NCBI GenBank assembly: GCA_036172665.1 | Contig: JAYKNF010000014.1 | Span: 1,787,001-1,851,000 of the forward strand | Length of the DNA: 64,000 nucleotides | From: Prosopocoilus inquinatus | Taxonomy: Eukaryota; Arthropoda; Insecta; Coleoptera; Lucanidae | Reading direction: 5' to 3' | Shown here: one piece after another, positions 56,271 to 64,000 of the stretch | Numbering within the stretch: position 1 is the first letter of the stretch | How the letters are laid out: each line of letters begins with the position of its first letter | The notes under the pieces: generated by a model | Told to the model about the DNA's origin: nothing | Database searches by the model: none | Seen by the model: only the letters and a program-made list of their open reading frames with translations | Made by a program: the position numbers and the translations under genes

Positions 56271-57431
56271 GCTTCTGCTGCGTCCGAAAACGTCGAATCT
56301 CACATCAGAGTTTCTGGAGCCCATCGAAACGTCAAATAACATGATAGATAAGTAAGGATCGATTAGATACATCACAGGAACATCTATTCTAAAACTATTT
56401 CCAGCTTCTGCTGTGTCCGAGAACTTCGTATCTCACGTCAGGGTTACTGGAGTCCATCCAAACGTCAAATAACATAATAGATAAGTAATAATCGATTAGA
56501 TACAGCACAGGAACAACGCTAATACGTGTTGTTTCGTTTAAAACTATTTCCAGCTCCTGCTGCGTCCAAAAACTTTGTATCTCACATCAGACTTACTGGA
56601 GTCCATCCAAACGTCAAATAACATGTTAGATATGTAAGGATCGTTTAGATACATCACAGGAACAACGCTAATAGGTGTTGTTTCGTTCAAAACTATTTCC
56701 AGCTTCTACTGCGTTCGAGAACTTTGTATCTCCCATCAGAGTTACTGGAGTCCGTCCAAACGTCAAATAACATGATAGGTGAGTAAGGATCGATTAGATA
56801 CATCACAGGAACAACGCTAATATGTGTTGTTTCGTTTCAAACTATATCCAGCTGCTGCTGCGTCTGAAAATTTCATATCTCACATTAGAGTTACTGGAGT
56901 CCATCGAAACGTCAAATAACATAGTAGCTAAGTAAGGATCGATTAGATACATCACAGGAACAACGCTAATACGTGTTGTTTCGTTTAAAACTATTTCCAG
57001 CTCCTGCTGCGTCCGAAAACGTCGTATCTCACATCAGAGTTACTGGAGTCCATCCAAACGTCAAATAACATGATAGATAAGTAAGGATCGATTAGATACA
57101 GCACAGGGACAACGCTAATACGTGTTGTTTCGTTTAAAACTATTTCCAGCTCCAGCTGCGTCCAAAAACTTTGTATCTCACATCAGACTTACTGGAGTGT
57201 ATCCAAACGTTAAATAACATGTTAGATAAGTAAGGATCGTTTAGATACATCACAGGAACAACGCTAATAGGTGTTGTTTCGTTCAAAACTATTTCCAGCT
57301 TCTGCTGCGTCCGAAATTTTTGTATCTCTCATCCTAGTTACTGGAGTCCATCCAAACGTCAAATAACATGATAGATGAGTAAGGATCGATTAGATACATC
57401 ACAGGAACAACGCTAATACGTGTTGTTTCGT
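56271..57431 (-). repeat. Module of 1.16 kb with a 133-bp monomer (copy 2)
   Basis: Counterpart of 33210-34370. It carries the same 16-bp net loss (catctattct at 56381), aacataatag, cttctactgcg, tctgaaaatttcat and cacagggac (57102). The complex deletion is very unlikely to have arisen twice, so the two modules descend from one copy. Confidence 0.87.
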
Positions 57432-58173
57432 TTAAAACTATTTCCAGCTTCTGCTGCGTCCGAAAACGTCGTATCTCACATCAGAGTTACTGGAGTCCAT
57501 CCAAACGACAAATAACATGATAGATAAGTAAGGATCGATTAGATACAGCACAGGAACAACGCTAATACGTGTTGTTTCGTTTAAAACTATTTCCAGCTCC
57601 TGCTGCGTCCAAAAACTTTGTATCTCACATCAGAGTTACTGGAGTCCATCCAAATGTCAAATAACATGATAGATGAGTAAGGATCGATTAGATACATCAC
57701 AGGAACAACGCTAATACGTGTTGTTTCGTTTAAAACTATTTCCAGCTTCTGCTGCGTCCGAAAACTTCGTATCTCACATCAGAGTTACTGGAGTCCATCG
57801 AAACGTCAAATAACATGATAGATAGGTAAGTATCGATTAGATACAGCACAGGAACAACGCTAATACGTGTTGTTTCGTTTAAAATTATTTCCAGCTCCTG
57901 CTGCGTCCAAAAACTTTGTATCTCACATCAGACTTACTGGAGTCCATCCAAACGTCAAATAACATGTTAGATAAGTAAGGATCGTTTAGATACATCACAG
58001 GAACAACGCTAATACGTGTTGTTTCGTTTAAAACTATTTCCAGCTCCTGCTGCGTCCAAAAACTTTGTATCTCACATCAGAGTTACTGGAGTCCATCCAA
58101 ACGTCAAATAACATGATAGATAAGTAAGTATCGATTAGATACAGCACAGGAACAACGCTAATACGTGTTGTTT

Positions 58174-59232
58174 CGTTTAAAACTATTTCCAGCTTCTGCT
58201 GCGTCCGATAACTTTGTATCTCACATCAGAGTTACTGGAGTCTGTCCAAACGTCAAATAACATGATAGATGAGTAAGGATCGATTAGATACATTACAGGA
58301 ACAACGCTAATATGTGTTGTTTCGTTTAAAACTATTTCCAGCTCCTGCTGCGTCCCAAAACTTTGTATCTCACATCAGACACTCTGGAGTCCATCCAAAC
58401 GTCAAATAACATGTTAGATAAGTAAGGATCGTTTAGATACATCACAGGAACAACGCTAATACGTGTTGTTTCGTTTAAAACTATTTCCAGCTCCTGCTGC
58501 GTCCAAAAACTTTGTATCTCACATCAGACTTACTGGAGTGTATCCAAACGTTAAATAACATGTTAGATAAGGAAGGATCGTTTAGATACATCACAGGAAC
58601 AACGCTAATAGGTGTTGTTTCGTTCAAAACTATTTCCAGCTTCTGCTGCGTCCGAAATCTTTGTATCTCTCATCCTAGTTACTGGAGTCCATCCAAACGT
58701 CAAATAACATGATAGATGAGTAAGGATCGATTAGATACATTACAGGAACAACGCTAATATGTGTTGTTTCGTTTAAAACTATTTCCAGCTGCTGCTGCGT
58801 CCGAAAACGTCATATCTCACATCAGAGTTACTGGAGTCCATCGAAATGTCAAATAACATGATAGATAAGTAAGGATCGATTAGATACAGCACAGGAACAA
58901 CGCTAATGCGTGTTGTTTCGTTCAAAACTATTTCCAGCTTCTGCTGCGTCCGAAAACGTCGAATCTCACATCAGAGTTACTGGAGCCCATCGAAACCTCA
59001 AATAACATGATAGATAAGTAAGGATCGATTAGATACATCACAGGATCATCGCTAATGCGTGTTGTTTCGTTTAAAACTATTTCCAGCTTCTGCTGCGTCC
59101 GAAAACGTCGTATCTCACATCAGAGTTACTGGAGCCCATCGAAACGTCAAATAACATGATAGATAAGTAAGGATCTATTAGATACAGCACAGGAACAACG
59201 CTTAAACGTGTTGTTTCGTTTAAAACTATTTC
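58174..59232 (-). repeat. Recurrent module M, copy 3
   Basis: Complete module, with ccgataac at 58207 and all the later variants through ggagccc. It has private changes cactctgg near 58380, gtcatatctc near 58809 and ggatcatcgc near 59044. It is followed by gcttaaacg, a variant also following copy 4. Copy 4 starts exactly 4470 bp (30 monomers) downstream. Confidence 0.88.
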
Positions 59233-59334
59233 CAGCTTCTGCTGCGTCCGAAAACGTCGTATCTCACATCAGAGTTACTGGAGCCCATCGAAACGTCAAA
59301 TAACATAATAGATAAGTAAGGATCGATTAGATAC

Positions 59335-60408
59335 AGCACAGGAACAACGCTAATACGTGGTGTTTCGTTTAAAACTATTTCCAGCTCCTGCTGCGTCCAA
59401 AAACTTTGTATCTCACATCAGACTTACTGGAGTCCATCCAAACGTCAAATAACATGTTAGATAAGTAAGGATCGTTTAGATACATCACAGGAACAACGCT
59501 AATAGGTGGTGTTTCGTTCAAAACTATTTCCAGCTTCTGCTGCTTCCGAAATCTTTGTATTTCTCATCAGAGTTACTGGAGTCCATCCAAACGTCAAATA
59601 ACATGATAGATGAGTAAGGATCGATTATATACATCACAGGAACAACGCTAATACGTGTTGTTTCGTTTAAAACTATTTCCAGCTTCTGCTGCGTCCGAAA
59701 ACGTCCTATCTCACATTAGAGTTACTGGAGTCCATCGAAACGTCAAATAACATAGTAGCTAAGTAAGGATCGATTAGATACATCACAGGAACAACGCTAA
59801 TGCGTGTTGTTTCGTTTAAAATTATTTCCAGCTTCTGCTGCGTCCGAAAACGTCGTATCTCACATCAGAGCTACTGGAGTCCATCGAAACGCCAAATAAC
59901 ATGATAGATAAGTAAGGATCGATTAGATACAGCACAGGAACAACGCTAATACGTGTTGTTTCGTTTAAAACTATTTCCAGCTTCGGCTGCGTCCGAGAAC
60001 TTCGTATATCAAGTCAGGGTTACTGGAGTCCATCCAAACGTCAAATAACATGATAGATAAGTAAGGATCGATTAGATACATCACAGGAACAACGCTGATG
60101 CATGTTGTTTCGTTTAAAACTATTTCTAGCTTCAGCTGCGTCCGAGAACTTCGTATCTCACATCTAAGTTACTGGAGTCCATCGTAACGCCAAATAACAT
60201 GATATATGAGTAAGGATCGATTAGATACATCACAGGAACAACGCTAATGCGTGTTGTTTCGTTTAAAACTATTTCCAGCTTCTGCTGCGTCCGAGAACTT
60301 CGTATCTCACGTCAGGGTTACTGGAGTCCATCCAAACGTCAAATAACATGATAGATAAGTAAGGATCGATTAGATACAGCACAGGAACAACGCTAATACG
60401 TGTTGTTT
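59335..60408 (-). repeat. Part of the 1.7-kb module, third copy
   Basis: Matches 53540-54613 at an offset of 5795 (39 x 149 - 16, the 16 bp being the short monomer between them). Markers are gtatttctcatc (59557), gattatatac, agctactgg, cttcggctgcg and ctagcttcagc. Private changes include cgtcctatc near 59702, gctgatgcatg near 60095 and gatatatgag near 60203. Confidence 0.83.
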
Positions 60409-62643
60409 CGTTTAAAACTATTTCCAGTTCCTGCTGCGTCCAAAAACTTTGTATCTCACATCAGACTTACTGGAGTGTATCCAAACGTTAAATAACATGT
60501 TAGATAAGTAAGGATCGTTTAGATACATCACAGAAACAACGCTAATAGGTGTTGTTTCGTTCAAAACTATTTCCAGCTTCTGCTGCGTCCGAAATCTTTG
60601 TATCTCTCATCCTAGTTACTGGAGTCCATCCAAACGTCAAATAACATGATAGATGAGTAAGGATCGATTAGATACATCACAGGAACAACGCTAATACGTG
60701 TTGTTTCGTTTAATACTATTTCCAGCTTCTGCTGCGTCCGGAAACGTCGTATCTCACATCAGAGTTACTGGAGTCCATCGAAACGTCAAATAACATGATA
60801 GATGAGTAAGGATCGATTAGATACATCACAGGAACAACGCTAATGCTTGTTGTTTCGTTTAAAACTATTTCCAGCTCCTGCTGCGTCCCAAAACTTTGTA
60901 TCTCACATCAGACTCACTGGAGTCCACCCAAACGTCAAATAACATGATAGATGAGTAAGGATCGATTAGATACATCACAGGAACAACGCTAATACGTGTT
61001 GTTTCGTTTAAAACTATTTCCAGCTTCTGCTGCGTCCGAAAACGTCGTATCTCACATCAGAGTTACTGGAGTCCATCGAAATGTCAAATAACATGATAGA
61101 TAAGTAAGGATCGATTAGATACAGCACAGGAACAACGCTAATGCGTGTTGTTTCGTTCAAAACTATTTCCAGCTTCTGCTGCGTCCGAAAACGTCGAATC
61201 TCACATCAGAGTAACTGGAGCCCATCGAAACGTCAAATAACATGATAGATAAGTAAGGATCGATTAGATACAGCACAGGAACAACGCTTAAACGTGTTGT
61301 TTCGTTTAAAACTATTTCCAGCTTCTGCTGCGTCCGAAAACGTCGAATCTCACATCAGAGTTACTGGAGCCCATCGAAACGTCAAATAACATGATAGATA
61401 AGTAAGGATCGATTAGATACATCACAGGAACATCGCTAATGCGTGTTGTTTCGTTTAAAACTATTTCCAGCTTCTGCTGCGTCCGAAAACGTCGTATCTC
61501 ACATCAGAGTTACTGGAGCCCATCGAAACGTCAAATAACATGATAGATAAGTAAGGATCTATTAGATACAGCACAGGAACAACGCTTAAACGTGTTGTTT
61601 CGTTTAAAACTATTTCCAGCTTCTGCTGCGTCCGAAAACGTCGTATCTCACATCAGAGTTACTGGAGCCCATCGAAACGTCAAATAACATGATAGATAAG
61701 TAAGGATCGATTAGATACAGCACAGGAACAACGCTAATACGTGTTGTTTCGTTTAAAACTATTTCCAGCTCCTGCTGCGTCCCAAAACTTTGTATCTCAC
61801 ATCAGACTTACTGGAGTGTATCCAAACGTTAAATAACATGTTAGATAAGTAAGGATCGTTTAGATACATCACAGGAACAACGCTAATAGGTGTTGTTTCG
61901 TTCAAAACTATTTCCAGCTTCTGCTGCGTCCGAAATCTTTGTATCTCTCATCAGAGTTACTGGAGTCCACCCAAACGTCAAACAACATGATAGATGAGTA
62001 AGGATCGATTAGATACATCACAGGAACAACGCTAATACGTGTTGTTTCGTTTAAAACTATTTCCAGCTTCTGCTGCGTCCGAAAACTTCGTATCTCACAT
62101 CAGAGTTACTGGAGTTAATCCAAACGTCAAATAACATGATAGATAAGTAAGGATCGATTAGATACAGCACAGGAACAACGCTAATACGTGTTGTTTCGTT
62201 TAAAACTATTTCCAGCTCCTGCTGCGTCCAAAAACTTTGTATCTCACATCAGAGTTACTGGAGTCCATCCAAACGTCAAATAACATGATAGATGAGTAAG
62301 GATCGATTAGATACATCACAGGAACAACGCTAATACGTGTTGTTTCGTTTAAAACTATTTCCAGCTTCTGCTGCGTCCGAAAACTTCGTATCTCACATCA
62401 GAGTTACTGGAGTCCATCGAAACGTCAAATAACATGATAGATAAGTAAGTATCGATTAGATACAGCACAGGAACAACGCTAATACGTGTTGTTTCGTTTA
62501 AAACTATTTCCAGCTCCTGCTGCGTCCAAAAACTTTGTATCTCACATCAGACATACTGGAGTCCATCCAAACGTCAAATAACATGTTAGATAATTAAGGA
62601 TCGTTTAGATACATCACAGGAACAACGCTAATACGTGTTGTTT

Positions 62644-63702
62644 CGTTCAAAACTATTTCCAGCTTCTGCTGCGTCCGATAACTTTGTATCTCACATCAGA
62701 GTTACTGGAGTCTGTCCAAACGTCAAATAACATGATAGATGAGTAAGGATCGATTAGATACATTACAGGAACAACGCTAATATGTGTTGTTTCGTTTAAA
62801 ACTATTTCCAGCTCCTGCTGCGTCCCAAAACTTTGTATCTCACATCAGACACACTGGAGTCCATCCAAACGTCAAATAACATGTTAGATAAGTAAGGATC
62901 GTTTAGATACATCACAGGAACAACGCTAATACGTGTTGTTTCGTTTAAAACTATTTCCAGCTCCTGCTGCGTCCAAAAACTTTGTATCTCACATCAGACT
63001 TACTGGAGTGTATCCAAACGTTAAATAACATGTTAGATAAGGAAGGATCGTTTAGATACATCACAGGAACAACGCTAATAGGTGTTGTTTCGTTCAAAAC
63101 TATTTCCAGCTTCTGCTGCGTCCGAAATCTTTGTATCTCTCATCCTAGTTACTGGAGTCCATCCAAACGTCAAATAACATGATAGATGAGTAAGGATCGA
63201 TTAGATACATTACAGGAACAACGCTAATATGTGTTGTTTCGTTTAAAACTATTTCCAGCTGCTGCTGCGTCCGAAAACGTCGTATCTCACATCAGAGTTA
63301 CTGGAGTCCATCGAAATGTCAAATAACATGATAGATAAGTAAGGATCGATTAGATACAGCACAGGAACAACGCTAATGCGTGTTGTTTCGTTCAAAACTA
63401 TTTCCAGCTTCTGCTGCGTCCGAAAACGTCGAATCTCACATCAGAGTTACTGGAGCCCATCGAAACGTCAAATAACATGATAGATAAGTAAGGATCGATT
63501 AGATACATCACAGGAACATCGCTAATGCGTGTTGTTTCGTTTAAAACTATTTCCAGCTTCTGCTGCGTCCGAAAACGTCGTATCTCACATCAGAGTTACT
63601 GGAGCCCATCGAAACGTCAAATAACATGATAGATAAGTAAGGATCTATTAGATACAGCACAGGAACAACGCTTAAACGTGTTGTTTCGTTTAAAACTATT
63701 TC
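62644..63702 (-). repeat. Recurrent module M, copy 4
   Basis: Complete module with ccgataac at 62677, 4470 bp after copy 3. It keeps the standard cacactgg and cgtatctc forms where copy 3 has private changes, so neither is a simple derivative of the other in those positions. It diverges from copy 3 at about 63703, where the next monomer is of the cagctcc rather than the cagcttc subtype. Confidence 0.88.
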
Positions 63703-64000
63703 CAGCTCCTGCTGCGTCCCAAAACTTTGTATCTCACATCAGACACACTGGAGTCCATCCAAACGTCAAATAACATATTAGATAAGTAAGGATCGTTTAG
63801 ATACATCACAGGAACAACGCTAATAGGTGGTGTATCGTTCAAAAGTATTTCCAGCTACTGCTGCGTCCGAAATCTTTGTATCTCTCATCAGAGTTACTGG
63901 AGTCCACCCAAACGTCAAATAACATGATAGATGAGTAAGGATCGATTAGATACATCACAGGAACAACGCTAATACGTGTTGTTTCGTTTAAAACTATTTC

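Larger units (their letters stand above)
1..64000. repeat. Satellite DNA array, 149-bp monomer, about 430 copies
   Basis: Anchor motifs such as tccagtaac, ggacgcagca, gcgttgttcc and atcgatcctt (or their complements) return every 149 bp from the first base to the last. Successive starts are 1, 150, 299 and 448, and the phase is still exact at 3428, 5067 and 6557. Monomers differ mainly by substitutions that define subtypes. At monomer positions 6-16 the variants are aactctgatg, aagtctgatg, gagtctgatg, accctgacg, acttagatg and actaggatgag. At 39-51 they are cagcagaag, cagcaggag and cagctgaag. At 57-80 they are gttttaaacgaaac, gttttgaacgatacacc, gaagcaacaggc and gtattaaac. No non-satellite sequence interrupts the array. 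This organisation is typical of eukaryotic centromeric or pericentromeric heterochromatin. The family and host are not identified, and no function beyond a structural one can be read from the sequence. Confidence 0.97.
49551..64000 (-). repeat. Orientation block 4 (minus), about 97 monomers
   Basis: Minus-oriented monomers run to the right edge of the window. The block shares its modules with block 2: module M at three places, the 133-bp-monomer module, and the 1.7-kb module twice. Distances between shared markers are whole multiples of 149 bp after allowing for the 16-bp loss; for example 8179 = 55 x 149 - 16. No gene, promoter or RNA gene is visible. Confidence 0.95.

Noticed and set aside
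1..64000. CRISPR array
   Set aside because: The repeats are regular, but the 149-bp period has no unique spacers and every base belongs to the repeat. There are no cas genes.
1..64000. CENP-B box
   Set aside because: The segment tttcgtttaaaactatt on the minus monomer strand fits the first half of the consensus (TTCG, four bases, A) but lacks the final CGGG. No better match was seen.
1..64000. RNA polymerase III B box, suggesting a SINE or tRNA origin
   Set aside because: Monomers with gttttgaac contain gttcaaaac on the complement, which fits the loose B-box pattern. No convincing A box lies upstream, no T-run terminator is placed correctly, and most monomers have gtttaaaac instead.

Overview
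The whole 64 kb window is one uninterrupted satellite-DNA array. I found no gene, RNA gene, mobile element, CRISPR array or single-copy sequence in it. The building block is a 149-bp monomer (about 41% GC, counted on the first copy) that recurs roughly 430 times at a nearly constant 149-bp spacing. The few monomers of other length are 148 bp (8643-8790 and its duplicate), 147 bp (near 22057, 23545 and 44404) and 133 bp (near 33321 and 56381). This is eukaryotic heterochromatin, most likely centromeric or pericentromeric. I do not recognise the monomer family and cannot name the organism. CpG is not depleted, and inverted blocks are known from satellites of some insects such as tenebrionid beetles, but neither point identifies the host.

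The array has four orientation blocks. Calling the monomer that begins tccagtaac 'plus', they are: plus 1-24554, minus 24555-38630, plus 38631-49550, minus 49551-64000. The three switch points lie inside monomers, with no foreign DNA. The two ends of the 24555-38630 block fit together as the scars of an in-place inversion. Flipping it back rebuilds a perfect monomer at the left end and restores the expected order of monomer subtypes there. The last 12 bases of the right breakpoint are present, inverted, at both ends.

Within the blocks, sequence subtypes of the monomer are arranged in higher-order repeats (HORs) of changing register: 12-mer (1788 bp) at the left edge, 16- and 15-mer spacings next, a near-perfect 55-monomer tandem duplication of 8194 bp (3278-11471 and 11472-19665), then a 10-mer (1488 bp) up to the first inversion. 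The plus block at 38.6-49.6 kb is a rearranged copy of the first 4 kb of the window. The two minus blocks share modules of about 0.7-1.7 kb with each other. The array has therefore evolved by unequal exchange, segmental duplication and inversion.

The short open reading frames (61-86 codons) are accidental. They are translations of the satellite in either orientation, and since 149 is not a multiple of three the frame changes from monomer to monomer.
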